Source: Podocnemis expansa
Lineage: Eukaryota; Chordata; Testudines; Podocnemididae
Assembly: GCA_007922195.1 (NCBI GenBank)
Contig: ML681981.1
Location: 8,006,958-8,070,957, forward strand
Direction of reading: 5' to 3'
DNA: 64,000 nucleotides
Shown here piece after piece: positions 35,658-48,800 of this stretch. Positions within the stretch are counted from its first letter, which is position 1. Each line of letters opens with the position of its first letter. Made by a program: the position numbers and the translations under genes. The notes below the pieces were generated by a model. It was not told the origin of the DNA, did no database searches, and saw only the letters and a list, made by a program, of their open reading frames with translations.

Positions 35658-36920
35658 CTACAAAGTGAAAACAAAGGAGTTTTAGTTTCTCATTTCCTGA
35701 TATTCTCCCAACTTCTTTAAAAAAAAAAAAAGGGAAAATGACGACTCATTGATAAAAAATACATTTCACCAATAGTACTCATTTTTGCCAAAAGATAAGT
35801 ATATTGGAAATAAGAAGTTTGTTTAAAGAAAACCAATGGGATGGCCCTTTGGATCAAATTTAAAGTTGATTGCTTTAGGGACTCAGTATCGCTCAGCCTG
35901 CTTACAGGCAAAATCTTCCAGTTTCTGATTCCCGAAGCTCTTTTCACTCCCAGTTCCTGGACATTTCATACCCTTTAGCTACAAAAACAAAAGTACACTC
36001 AGCGAGGACCCGACTGTGATACTCTGTTAAGTGAGCAATGTCTAACACTCTAAGGATGATACTATTCTGTGCTGTTAGCACAGAACATTGGACTCTAATG
36101 ACTCTGACAAGCTGCTGAACTGTCCTTTTCCAAGTCTTCTCTCTCAGCTGATGTTGTTTGACTTTCAATCACAAATTGCACAGGAAGTGTTTTTTAGTAT
36201 AGTTGCCAAAAGGATATATAAAAAAATGTAACTGTGTATAGAGATCTTTAAAAACAACTAAACCTGAATTGATTTCAGGATAACTATGTCCCCAGAAATA
36301 TATAAATAGCAGTTGATTAAGTTACTACCAACAGTGTGTGTATGCTTGTGTGTATAAATATCAAGTAAAATAAAAACATAAAATACAAAACATGAACTTA
36401 CAGTATTACAAAAAGGGGCAAGCATATGAGTGTGTGTTACAGGTTGACAGAGGGAGGCTTCAGGAACACAACACAAACAATTCTTACTACTAAAAATTTC
36501 AGAATGTCTTTATAATCCAGAGTTACAGATGACTGCTGTTCTTGTACATGAAGGGCTTATTACTGTATATGCATGTGCTACAGCCAGTTTGGCTATTATT
36601 TGTCCTATCAGGAAGCCAACATTTTAAGGATGAGCCATGGATTTCTATTTTCTGGATCTGTGTATCCATATAGCTATTAGTCATTCCAGAGACATAATGA
36701 AAAGTAACGGACTGAGAGTTAATCAAATCCTTTCATTATATGCAATGATGCTATGTCAGCAGCCATAATAACTATAACATTATTATTGCTCTGATCAAAT
36801 CTCTCCAAAAATTCAATCTCATATGGAAGGATCTTTGTAATCTTTCAGTCTACCTAGTTAATGATTCAGTCCCCACTACCACAGATTGAGTACCTCAATG
36901 ACATAAATAAACATAACGTC
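35658..36920 (-). other. intron upstream of the STK32 exon (no feature recognised)
   Basis: AT-rich sequence with the acceptor and polypyrimidine stretch at its left edge. No further exon or repeat was recognised. Confidence 0.55.
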
Positions 36921-36972
36921 TCTGATGGTGATAATGATGGTGATGGTGAGCTCAATCTCGAAGATGATGTTG
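36919..36972. repeat. GAT-rich simple repeat, possible LINE tail
   Basis: GATGGTGATAATGATGGTGA and further GAT triplets fit a short tandem tail at the 3' end of the minus-strand LINE. Confidence 0.6.
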
Positions 36973-39060
36973 ACGATCATGGTTTTGTACAAATGGGTCT
37001 CTGAATGACTCCACTAACCAATTTGCAAAGAACAGCATTATATCACTGTCCACAAAGCCATTTACTTAGTTGTGTCAACTGATTTTCAAGTTGTTTCTGT
37101 GCCTGTCACTGTGCATCCTGCTGATCCATGCAATTCTTCTCAAATTCATGGACACCCACCCTCATGGCATGATGCCACACAATATAGTCAATCACCAGTT
37201 GCTCAAAGGTTGAGTCAGAAATGTTTATTTTGCACAGATTTTGTTTGCATCTTTGAAGCATTTCATCTGCCCTCCATGCTTATGATGGTGAGGGTTTAAA
37301 GAAGAACATAAGACATGTTTTGACAGATAGGTCTCAAGCATTTGAATTAGATGGCCGTGTTTTCTTAGTTGGGCAAGCATTTGAATTAGATGGCCGTGTT
37401 TTCTTAGTTGGGCACAGATCAAATGAGCCTCAGTGCAGACTAAACCAACTTTCACCCTGACCTCTGTATTGGAAACCTGGTCTTACCATTTGATGTCCAG
37501 TAGTAGTTGTAAGTGTTGCAAATGGAATCTGTCAAGCTTTTTAAAGTGCCCTTGGAAACAGGTGCATGTTTCACATTTGTAGTGCAATGTTGCTAGGACA
37601 TCAGAGTTTGATTTTTGTCTGTAAGAAGAGTCCATGTTTCTCCATTCAAAGATAGAAGTGACCATGTGTGGTGCTGGCTTTCTTAATTCATGGCCAACTT
37701 CATGATCAACTGTTGCTTTGTGGTTCAATATGCTGTTGATATAAGTAAACTGTTCAATAACATGGAGCAAGATTCCTTCCTGTCTTATTGATAGGTGTTG
37801 GTAAGGTTGTTGAGGAACTGGCTGGTATATTAACCCTAGTTTTCATGCAGCTGATGGTGTGGCTAAGTCTTCTTGTGAGATCTTATAATGCTGCTTTCAA
37901 GTGCAACATGAAGGCACAGTCATCAGCATTGAGCATTCCTGGATCAATGCTTCTATCATGTTGGTGTTCACAAGTAGATACGAAAGACTGAAGAGCCTAC
38001 CTTAGCAAATTTATATAACGACACCATTTGAAGTCTCACAAAGGTCTTCCTCTAGCATTGCAGCAAAGTATAAACCAAAACAGCTAGGAAAGAGGACATA
38101 TCTCTGCTTCACCCCATTCAGGATTGGAAATGGATCTGTTAGATTACCATCAACCCTAACTCTATGCCTTCTTGAAATTGCTGAATGATATTAACAACAT
38201 GCCTGGACATCAAAATTTAGTCAGGCATTTCCAAAGGGCAGTGAAGCTGACTGTATCAAATGCCTTAATTAGACAGAGAAACATGATGTACAAAGGTTAG
38301 TGCTATTCGCAACATTTTCCCTGTAATTGTCAAATGATGAAAATCACATCAACAGTTCTGCACTGAGCATGGAAGACACAGTGGGATTCAGATAGAACTC
38401 TCTTGCTTATTTGGGTCATGAATCAGTTCAAGAGGACCTGTGCAAGAATCTTTCTGACCAAGGAGACCAAAGAGATAATACTGCTATTACCACAGTCACT
38501 CTTTGAGCCTATGCATTTATAAATACTGACAATGCTGACATCTTTCAGTTGTGGCAGTGTAACTTCCTGAAGCCAAACATGCAAGAAAAATTCAAAGAGC
38601 TTGTTAAATGACACAATTTCCTCCATGTCTGAGAAGTTCAGTTGGAATGGCATTGGGACCACAGGACTTATTATTTTTCATTACGTATAAAACACCTCAG
38701 CTTGTGTGGGTGGATAGGCAAGTGCAGTAGATGTGGGCAATTTATGAACATTATCCAGTGACTCCTCAGAAAGCATAGATGAATGATTAAGTAGTTCACT
38801 AAAATGTTCACCCCACCATTGGTGGATAACAATATGATTTATGATGAGATTCATCAACAGCATTTGTTAGTGGTGCCAAGCCAGATTGAGTAGGCCCATA
38901 CACAGCTTTGAACACATCACAAAAAACGTCTCCTGTCACGGTTCTCAGTAAGGGCAAAAAGTTCCTTTGCTTTACGGTCAAATCATATATTTTGCATTTA
39001 CTGTAGCTGGTTTTAGAGTGTTCTGCAAGCTGCTCTATATCTGGTCTTTTTTGACCAATA
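36921..39060 (-). mobile_element. RTE-X-like LINE, decayed, minus strand
   Basis: On the minus strand the order is as follows. A linker has KAVYGPTQSG near 38900 and WWGEHFSELLNHSS near 38800. Reverse transcriptase has VTLPQLKDVSIVSIYK...SKSDCGNSSIISLVS..RKILAQVLLN (38423-38570). A C-terminal part has FTYINSILNHKATVDHEV and CETCTCFQGHFKKLDRFHLQHL (37483-37770). It probably ends in a GATGGT/ATCACC simple repeat at 36919-36946. This order and these boxes are typical of RTE-X-type elements. Many stops and shifts are present, the endonuclease is not recognisable, and the borders are approximate. Confidence 0.75.
37335..37412. repeat. perfect 39-bp tandem duplication
   Basis: Two identical 39-bp units (37335-37373 and 37374-37412) start CAAGCATTTGAATTAG. 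The length is a multiple of three, and identity suggests a recent event within old LINE sequence. Confidence 0.95.
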
Positions 39061-39261
39061 AAGCAAGTCTGTTAAGAACGCAGCATGCATTTATGACTTG
39101 ACATCAAGGAGATTAAGTATTTCAGGACCATTATCATTAAATCAGACTGCATGGAAGCTTTTCATATAGCCAATACAATCAAGAAAAGCCTTATAGATGA
39201 TGTCACACTGGGAAACCCTTTCAAAAATATGTCATAATTGATTGTTGTACATTACTAAATG

Positions 39262-39425
39262 TATCATCACAACACCTCTAGGAGATAGACAGGTATTATT
39301 ATCCCCATTTTACTAATGGGAAACTGAGGCCCAGGGAAAGTAAATGACTTGCCCAAGGTCATACAGGAAGACTGCAGAAAAACCAGAACTGAACCCAGGT
39401 CTATTGAGTCCAAAGCCAGTTCCTT
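39262..39425 (-). repeat. MIR SINE
   Basis: TTATTATCCCCATTTTACTA, GGAAACTGAGGCCCAGGG and GACTTGCCCAAGGTCATAC are the reversed MIR core and 3' part. This is among the best-preserved ancient repeats in the window. Confidence 0.9.
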
Positions 39426-40639
39426 AAACCAAATAAACATTTTTCCTTTTCTAGCACCCTGGTCCAAAGCCGATGGGCTGTAACAGACTCTTGCTTTGGC
39501 CCACAGTAAAACATGTTGTTACAGGATCCAATTCTGAGGTCTTTGCTCAGCTCTTTCTGAGAAAAATTCCTGTTTACTTCAGTAGGATTTTGCCAAATGA
39601 AAATGGAAGCAAATTTTGGCCCAGATGCTGATTTGACAGGCCTCAGGAAAGTACTGAGGGAGGGATGGAGTCAGTCTCCTCTATAGCAGCCATCTCATCT
39701 TTCTGGGACCTGCAGAAGGCTCAGGGAGGGAAGGTCTGTAGAGCATCATCCTTCCTGCTGCGATTCTATGGGAAAATTCATATATGTTGGTACTGCACTA
39801 AATTCTTGCTAAGCCCCTCTGTGCTAAGAACCCCTTTTGTAAAGAAGGATCCAGGGTCTCTCAACTAGTGGAAGCTCTGGTCATGCTTCCAGGCAGCTGG
39901 AAAAATCTCAGAGCCAGTGGACAGGCCCAGAGTCTCCATGAAGATGGATCCTCTTGTGGATTCATGAGAGCAACAGAATAGGAAGTCTAGAACCCTGCTC
40001 CTTCTTCAGTGTGACAAACCCTACCTCTTGAAGGAGTGATTTAGAGCCACAAAAGGAATACCACTGAGTTTCCTCCTTCCTTGCTTCATTCCCATTACAG
40101 GCAACAGTTCTGCCCTGAGTAAGGACCAAAGGACTTGATTTAATATTAAATAGTAATATTTAATAAATATTTCAGCTGAGACAGACTCCTAGACTACATC
40201 CCTAAGAGCTAGCATACATTTCTGAGATGTTTTTGGCAACAGATCTAAATTTTTGCCATGCAGAAAATCTATCTGATCCTCTGCCTTTGAGAAATAGGTA
40301 AAAAGGTTATATTACAATGAGCAAGTTTTAAGCAAAGTGATTTTTTTTCAATTAAACTACAGCAGGTTTTGCAATCTTGGGAGTTTCTAGGAAGTTTTAC
40401 TCCTGAAGTGATATTATTGTTATTTATTACAAAGGACAAAATTGCAGTGTGAAGTTACGTTGGTACATAAAACCAGTCTTTCTCTTGCTCTCTTTCCCTC
40501 CCCCCTTCTTTTTGGCATAAATGAGCTAAAAAGTACATTGTAGTTCACAGTCAGGATATAACTGCAAATATGCACATCAGCTATGAATGCTCTTGATCTA
40601 ATCTGTCAAGAAATGTTGCATTTAATAAATTCAATATGT
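39426..40639. other. intron-like sequence, nothing recognised
   Basis: No exon, RNA gene or named repeat was seen. Confidence 0.45.
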
Positions 40640-42525
40640 ATTATCCATTTACAAGTTGGATGACAAGGGAGGAATATAAAGATACTGCTCGAGTATGCAG
40701 AAGTGAAATCAGGATGGCCAAACCACAATTACAGTTGCAGCTAACATGGGACATGATGAGTAACAAGAAGGGTTCCTATATGGATGTTAGCAATGAAAAG
40801 ATAGTCAGGGAAACTGTGGGCCCCTTACTGAATGGGGGAAGCACCCAAGTGACCTATACTGTGGAAAAAACTGAAGTACTTGATGCCTTTTTTGCCTCTG
40901 TCTTCACAGACAAGGGCAGCTTCCAGACTACTGCACTAGGCAGCATAGAATGCAGAGAAGGTGAGAAGCCCTCAGTGGTGAAAAAACAGATTCATGACTA
41001 TTTAGAAAAGCTGGCCATGCACAAGTCCATGGGGCTGAATGCATTGCTCACCAGGGTGCTCAAAGAATTAGCTGATGTGATTTCAAAAATAATAGCAAAT
41101 GGTTCTGTAAATTCGTGCTGATTGGGAGAGGTCCCAGATGATTGGAAAAATGCAAATATAATGCCCATCTTGAAAAAAGGGAAGAAGAAAAATCAGAGGA
41201 ACTACAGACCAGTCAGCCTCACTTCAGTCCATGGAAAAATCACGGAGCAGGTCCTCAAGGAATCCACTCTGAGGCACCTGGAAGAGAGGAATGTGATCAA
41301 GAATAGTCAGCATGGATTCACCAAGGGCAAATCATGCCTGACCAACCTGATTGCCTTCTATAATGAGATGGCTTGATCTGTGAATGTGGGGAGAGTAATG
41401 GATGTAATATATCTTGATATTAGCAAAGCTTTTAATATGGTCTCCCACAGAATTCTGGCCAACAGTTAAAGAAGTAATGGATTGTGTGAATGGACTACAA
41501 GGTGGATAGAAAGCTGGTTAGATCATTGGACTCAGTGGGCAGTAATTAACAGCTTAACATCTCGTGGGTAGGCAAAAACAAGCAGAGTTTCCCAGGGTCA
41601 ATCTTAGGGCCAGTAACATCTGGAGGATGGAGCGGACTGAATCCTTAGAAAATTTGCAAATGACATTAAGCTGGGGGGAAGCGGTAGATAGCACTGGAGG
41701 TGGCAATAGGTTAAAGAGCAACTTAGACACATTGAAGGAATGGGCCAAAAACAAAAAATTTAATGGGACTCAACAAGGACAAAGGCAGAGTCCTGCTTAG
41801 GATGGAAGAATCACATGCATTGCTGTAGACCAAGGACTGACTGGCTAGGCAGCAGTTCTACAGAAAAGAACCTGGGAGTTACAGTGGACAAGAAGCTGAA
41901 TAAGAGCCTTATTGCCAGGAAAGCTAATGACCTATTGGGCTGCATCAGTAGGAGTACTGTCACCAGATCAAAATGGGTGATTATTCCCCTCTGTTGGGAA
42001 CTGGTGTGGCCACATTTGAAGCACTGTGTCCAGTTTTAGGGGTCCCACTGCAGAAAGGATTTGAACAAATAGTGGGAGTCCAGCAAAGGGCCACAAAAAT
42101 GATTAAGGGGTCGAGCATATGATTTATGAGAAAAGGCTGAGGGAATTAGGTTTATTTAGTTTGCAGAAGAGAAGGAGTGGTGGGTATTTGACAGCAACTT
42201 TCAACTACCTGAAGGGAGGGTCCAGGAATGATGGAACTAGGTTGTTCAAAGTGGTGGCAGATGGCAAAACGAGGAGCAATGGTCTCAAGTTGCAGTGGGG
42301 GAGGTCTGGGTTGGATATTACAAAAAACGTTTTCACTTCAAGGATCGTGAAGTATTGGAATGGGTTACTTAAGAATATGGTGCAATCTTCATCCTTAGAG
42401 GTTTTCAAAGCCTACCTTGACAAAGCCCTGGCTGGGATGATTTAGTTGGGGTTGGTCCTGCTTTGAGCAGGGGCTGGACTCCCAAGATGATGTCATGCGG
42501 TCCCTTTCAACTCTCATATTCAGGT
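40640..42525 (+). mobile_element. CR1 LINE, 5'-truncated, inactive
   Basis: The frame begins EEYKDTARVCRSEIRMAKPQ (CR1 linker) and passes through GPLLN, FFASVFT and HKSMGLNALLTRVLKELAD. It continues [38 protein letters not shown] and [20 protein letters not shown], then motif A VIYLDISKAFNMV near 41420. The catalytic FADD box appears as FAND near 41650, with sequence lost around it. The C-terminal [14 protein letters not shown] block and a 3' UTR (CTGGCTGGGATGATTTAG) follow. Stop codons fall at 41119 and 41374, and a frame change comes later. Confidence 0.9.
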
Positions 42526-45428
42526 GCAAATGAAGTTACATGAGTGGGTGCTTATTTTTCTTCAGTTCCACCAACCTCTTTCAGAAACAGCTAGGCAGCT
42601 AAGGTCCAATAAAGTAAAAGCAATTTGCAACATTTTTTTTAAATGCACAGTAGCAGTATATTACTTTTTTGTGCACAATGCACTGTATTTCTAAAAATGA
42701 CAACACATCTCTCCAGAATATGTGATTATCTCTGAAATAGAAATCCTAAACTTGCCTAATACAATTATGTATGCTCTGGAGATTTCACTTTTTTGCAAGT
42801 GACAAGAGAAGACTGTCTTTCACCAACTACTCGAATATCTTATTATTTTTGGATGATTTGTACTAGCCTGAGTCATGTATAAATGCTAGTGAAGAATTCC
42901 ATGACACATACTTCCAACAAGCAGGGTGATGACAGCTGTTGCCTATTCAGAGGACCATATTCACCCACTACTTTGACTTCACTGTGGCACAGTTTTGACA
43001 GTCACAATCTGTAAGTACAATAATGATTTGGTTTGAGGTTTCAGTGAAGAAACCTAAAGGGGGCGGAGGGGGACCTGAAAACCCTACTATAAGTTATAAG
43101 GAAAATGGAATGCAACAAAATAAATGTAACAACATTCACTTCTTGATAAAATGAAAGGTTCCAAGGGGTAATTTGTCAGTTCCTTATGAAACAACCAAGT
43201 TAATTATTTCTATTGTCCCAACTCATTTTCAATATGTCACTTTTTCCTGGAGGGGGGGATTGCTGGACAGAAAGTAGTTGGCTTTGTCAAGAGAGACAAA
43301 CATTCTCCCTAAGATTCTTGCTGGCATCAAATAACAAACTATGATTCATTACTGAGAGTAACATGCACTAATTTTGATTTGTTTCATTCAAGTTGTTTGC
43401 TTAAATGTCAAGGAACACATGAAAAGCAGCATAAAGGTAGAACTTCATTAAAACTCACACTTCACACACCTCATGAAAAATTGATGGTTTCCTTGCACCC
43501 CAATAAAGACGTAACAGTAGATGCTGCAATGAGCTTTCTATTAACTAAGATTTCATTGTTTTTATAAAATGTGCTAAAATATGTTACCAAGTACAGTGGA
43601 TTTACATCTCCTCTTTCCCAGTAGCTAAAATTCATTTTATACCATTTCTTTTGTGCATATAATTTTTATGCAGGATTATTATGCTTTGAGTTACAGTGTG
43701 TGCTCTTTTAGTCCCTATGTTGGCTATTTCAGAACTGTGTTTCCCTGTAATTTTTTAAGTAACATTTATTTCTCTCTTTCATTCCACATTTACACAATAC
43801 AACTGAAAATGTGATAGGGTAAAAATACAGCATTGACACAAAGCACTACCACCATGGTCCTAATAGTGGACACACAAAAAATCATGGGCCTCATCTGGGG
43901 GCTTCATTAGGAGAAGGATTGGGCCTCAAGTGTCTAGCTGGGGATATTTCTGAATCCTGAATCCAAACCCCTGAGACTTGGGAGAAGTTCCAGCACATAT
44001 CTGGGAGTTCCTATGTTTGGGTCACCCTGGCACAGCTGTCCATTACTGGCATCATAGGACAGTGAGGCGCTTACTTAAAGATTATGCTGCAAAGACATAC
44101 AATGCCTTCCCAAACAGCCTGGTGCTCTGGCAGAATGAGTGTACCGCACACATTAAAATGGCACAACCTGGTTCCCCCCATGTGAAGAATGGGGACAGGG
44201 CTATGGCTTCTCAGTTCCTTCCTGTGTTCAGTGACCACACTCCTGACTGGTATCTGTGTATGATGTACAAAGAGGGAAAGAGTACATTGGTGCATTTATC
44301 ACCATCCATCCACTCACTTGCCCAAGCACTAGTTATAATCTGACCATTACAATGGGCTGAACCTTGCTATCATTCATTTGCAAAGGCCCTGGAATTTTGG
44401 AGATATTCGGGCTTGGATGCAAACCTGAACTCAGCACCTCACATCCCCCACATGATTAGAATATAACAAATCTTTCATAAAGGAATGTCCAGTCAAAGCG
44501 GCCTGACAGGTTGTGGCAAGAGGGAAGGAGGAAGAAAACTCAGATCTTAAATACGGAGTTATTTTTGTGAATATTTTAGTATATTTTAATGTACATTTTG
44601 TAGTTAATGACTCTTCATATGCACTAAGCACTTAAAAATGCACTTAAAATGATCTAACAATGTTTTGTCAAACCAATTATGCTATCTAGGAAGATAAGAG
44701 AGGATGCTAAGTATAAATTTTCTCCACTCACAAAAATATTAAAATATAACTCTCTGTAAAAATTTTGCTTTGTGCTAGCAGTTGCCAATGCTCAAATACA
44801 TGTGCAAATGTTTGCATGATTAAAGCTGTGGGCACACAAATTGAATCCAGGTTGAAAGCCATTTGGAAATCTGTCTCTAAGCAGCCCATTCCAATTTTCA
44901 CACTGTCAAAATCAAAATCAAATTGAAAATATATAAAAAAAACAACCTATCCCAGTTTCATATCTAGGTTACAAATAACACAACAGAAAATTGAAAACGG
45001 CAGAACTTTAAAGATCATATGTACTTCTCACTGTATATATGATTAGCTGTATGCATGCCTATCAGCTTGAGAAAGGAAAACAAGCTAGTTGGTTTCATTT
45101 TAATGGTATAGGCAATCCCCAGTCAGGAACACATTGTGCTCTACTTTGTCAGTGCAAAATTGCAATGACTATAAATAACATAGAGTGAACTTCATCATTG
45201 TTTATAAAACAAATCATTCCTGATGAATTAAAGAAAATAATGGAACAATCCACTGATCTTAGTTGTTGTAAAATTTATTTTGACAAAATCTAAATTTGAC
45301 CTGAAAGGGTCTCTTAAAAGTTATATTACACCTAAATTCTTATTTGAATAATTGCACTCAGCCTAAAGTACTTAAAATACATTAGTCCAACAGCTGAAAT
45401 TAGATAAAATATTTTTTATGATACTATT
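42526..45428. other. intron-like sequence, nothing recognised
   Basis: Includes a 121-codon open frame at 43978-44343 without any known domain. AT-rich, with no repeat I can name. Confidence 0.4.
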
Positions 45429-45431
45429 ATA

Positions 45432-45823
45432 GGGCACGTCTACACTGGAGCTTTAGTTCAACTTAAGGAAGGTTAAGTCAACCTACAGGCTTCTGTGGCC
45501 AAACTTGACTTTTATTAAGTTGAGTCAAGTGCTTCCTTAAGTCAACTTAACACTACCTTTTAAGGTCAACTTAATGCTTAAATCAACCTTATTAAGCCAA
45601 CTTAAGCCAACGTAGATGGGGAAAACCCTTAAGTCAACTTAACTGGCCTCCAGCTACCCACAACAAGGCACTCCTCCATCGACCTAGCACCTGCCAGCGT
45701 GGATTCAGTTGACAGGATTTTCAGTGTGGACTCTCTAAGTCAACTTAACAAGTTCAACTTAAAGTCGACTTAAAGTCAACTTTGTTAAGTTGACTTACCA
45801 GAGCCTCCAGTGTAGATGTACCC
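45432..45823. mobile_element. Harbinger-like nonautonomous element (392 bp)
   Basis: The left end GGGCACGTCTACACTGG and the right end (inverse GGGTACATCTACACTGG) are flanked by the 3-bp duplication ATA (45429-45431 and 45824-45826). The interior is almost wholly built from AAGTCAACTTAA and TTAAGTTGACTT words. Confidence 0.9.
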
Positions 45824-45826
45824 ATA

Positions 45827-48800
45827 ACGTTTAACAGTTGCTTTGTTCTACTCTATTGATGCTCTGCATTATATTAGGATGCAAACTGATTCCTGTACAC
45901 AGGAAGTTTGTGAAGTGTTAGATGATTTGTCTTCATGAAAAGCGCTCAATAAAAATGAAGGAATTACTGTTTTATAATAGAAAATTTGACAGACCAGTAT
46001 GACACAATCAAAGCTCCTTTTTAAAGAGGCAGTTCTGCACTCTGGTAAACCAAAGTAAATTAATAGCTCTTTGCAAGCTATCATATTATTATATTACAGT
46101 TTTCTAGCATGAGAAAAAATCATTGATGTAATAAATTCGACACTGTAATTATTGATGTAGAAACATCACTACATGGCCACAGGAACCACAAAGATGCTGC
46201 CACCAAATGTTAACAGTTTCTATTCATTGATAGAAAAATTACAGTTACAACTCAGAAGCAATTACATGCTTCTATCTAGGTTTAAAAAGGGAGCTATTTG
46301 TCCAAGGTTTTGACCCATGACAATGGAAAAACATAGAAAGATAACCATGAATGAACCCCATGGAGGGTGAATAGTGGAAGACCCTATGGACAAGAAGTGT
46401 AAGACTGAAATGAGAAGAGACATGAAATAACCCAGAGACAACAGTGGAAAGCGACCAGGGTAGATGCAATGAATGCTGAGAGATTGAGATACAACTCAGA
46501 GGAATGGGAAAGCCATGAGCAGGAATGGCAGGAGAAATGAAGAATTGGCAATGGATGTATGTGGCAAGGCTGGAGGAAAATGCAGACATCTGAGAGAGGG
46601 GCTACAAGAGGATGAGGAATGTTTGTTAGTGAACAGAGTACAACAAAAAAGTATTTCCAAGGGGGGAACGTGGGAAGACAGAAGAATCAAGTGAAAGCCC
46701 GGCAGGAATGAGAGCATGTCTAGAACAGAAGAGCTAGAAAACACTTTTAAGTTGTGCATCAGAGAAGAGAGATTGGAGGTGACCTGAAAGTGACAAAGAG
46801 AACAGTTTTGGAAGCAACCAATGAAAATGAAGAAGAGGGACAGCAAGAGAGCACCATCTGGAGAAGCCTTTGTGCAAATAATCACCAGACTCTTCTTTTC
46901 CTCTTCCCTTCTTATAGACAGGAAACTGTCTAATATAAGGCCTTCGTTTTTGCTTAGCTAAAATACTTCACATTGTGTAAGAACACCCTTGCTTTTCATT
47001 TCACTTCCTTTTATTTCCTAGTGAAAAATATATATTAGAAATGCATGCTGGCTCTTAGTCCACAATATCTCATGCTGGTATCTACTGAGAAGATAGATGG
47101 GTGAGACTAATGGAAATATAGTATGGTCTGAGTGACTAGAAATGTGAAGGAGTATTAACCGCCAAAGAATTCAGGGAATGCTGGCAGATAATAAAAGAAA
47201 TTTTAGTAGAATATGAACCACTTTAATCACTAAGATATCAAACATACTATAGAAAAACAGCTGTGAAGTCAACTTAAGAAGAAATTTGCTACTATTTATA
47301 GTATGTAAAAACAATGTTTTCTTTGGCCATGAACATTCCTAACTCATGCATGGCTATTAGACTCATCTGCTGTTTCGGGGAATAAATGTCGGAGCTCTGT
47401 TAAATTTGATGGAAAAAACAAATACCTTTTCTACATAAGTTCTGCATTATGAGCTTTGAAAGTGTTATTTATGTGAGGAAAATTAAGCTTGCTTGTGCTA
47501 GCATCCCAAAGAGGCAAATTAGCTATTCATTAGCAAGTCAGGTACTGTAGATGATGGTTTGAAAGCATTAAATGGGAAGTCTAAAATTACAAATGGCAAG
47601 CATTCTTTCTGGCATATTTGTCTTTGTGACCAAGTAATGAAACTTACATAGACCATGTAACTTTCACAGCAATCAGAAAGAAGAACATATCACATAGAAA
47701 ACTGAAAGTGGTGATGTTCACTGACAAACCCAAGGGTTCTGGTCAGAACCAGTCTTACTGCACATCTTCTGTAAAGCTAAGTAGCATGATGTAAGGATGT
47801 GTGATAATAGCCGAGTGGTGACCAGTTTGTCAGCAAAGCAACTACTATTTTTTCATGACAAGTATAGTGGGGTAGCCAAAATGCAAAGTACTCTCCAATG
47901 CCTCTTGAGGGGAGCTGCAATGAAATGACTGAAAAATGGTCAAAGGTCAACAATCAGGACATTTTGGATTTTGAATGCTCTTATATGCTACACTAAATTT
48001 TATTTAAAAAGATCTTTACTTTTTTTTATGACACATTTTATGTCAATACCACTTGCTGAATAGCCACTAGGCTGGCTTTTCTTTATACTTGTTAGGAGAA
48101 TTTTCCTACTTTCACTAAAGTAAATGGATAGGTCACTCCCGTGGTCAGTTTTCTGATCATAATCCATTTTCTCCACACAAGCACTAAGCCGCAGAGTTGC
48201 GAAGATCCTCAGTTTGGTATCCCATACCCTCAAATCACAGACAAGGAGAAAAGAAAAGATTCCCTCCTCTCAGATCGCACACTAAGCAACGGTTGTGTAG
48301 TGCTCAGAGCACAGATATTTCAACAGGTCTACAGAAAACAAAAACAGTTCTTAAAGGTAGCTAGCAACTTTACTGCCAACAAACAGTGAACAGAACAATT
48401 CAACACATGTAACCTCGATGTCCAGATTATACAGTTAGTAATTTTAATTTAAAGGGTCCTGCAAAGGAAAAAAAGAGTTAGAAATTGTCCTGTCTACTGC
48501 CAGTGTGAATTTCATCAGCTGAAGGACATGTCTGTATACACAGTGATGCAGTGACACAACTATACTAATACAGCAGCCTCACTACTACATGCCTGGTGAA
48601 GACGTTCTCTGCTGACACAAGGGAGCTCTTCGTCAGCATTAGAATTACACCTCTTTAGGTATCAAAAGCTATGTCAGTGAGAGAAATACTCCGGCTGTGC
48701 ACACAAGCACTTATTTTAATGTAAATTATATGGCTCAGGGCTGGAATATTCATATCCCTGAGCAATGTACGTTTTGACAACATAGCTTGTAGTGAAGACC

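Noticed and set aside
37100..37300. Additional host exon near the LINE end
   Set aside because: Open frames are short, without splice framing, and lie next to LINE-derived sequence.
43978..44343. 121-codon plus-strand open frame
   Set aside because: The product resembles nothing I know, and there is no promoter, splice or conservation evidence.
46496..46885. 129-codon minus-strand open frame with hydrophobic, Ser- and Leu-rich product
   Set aside because: Explained by purine bias of the plus strand, which removes stops from the minus strand.
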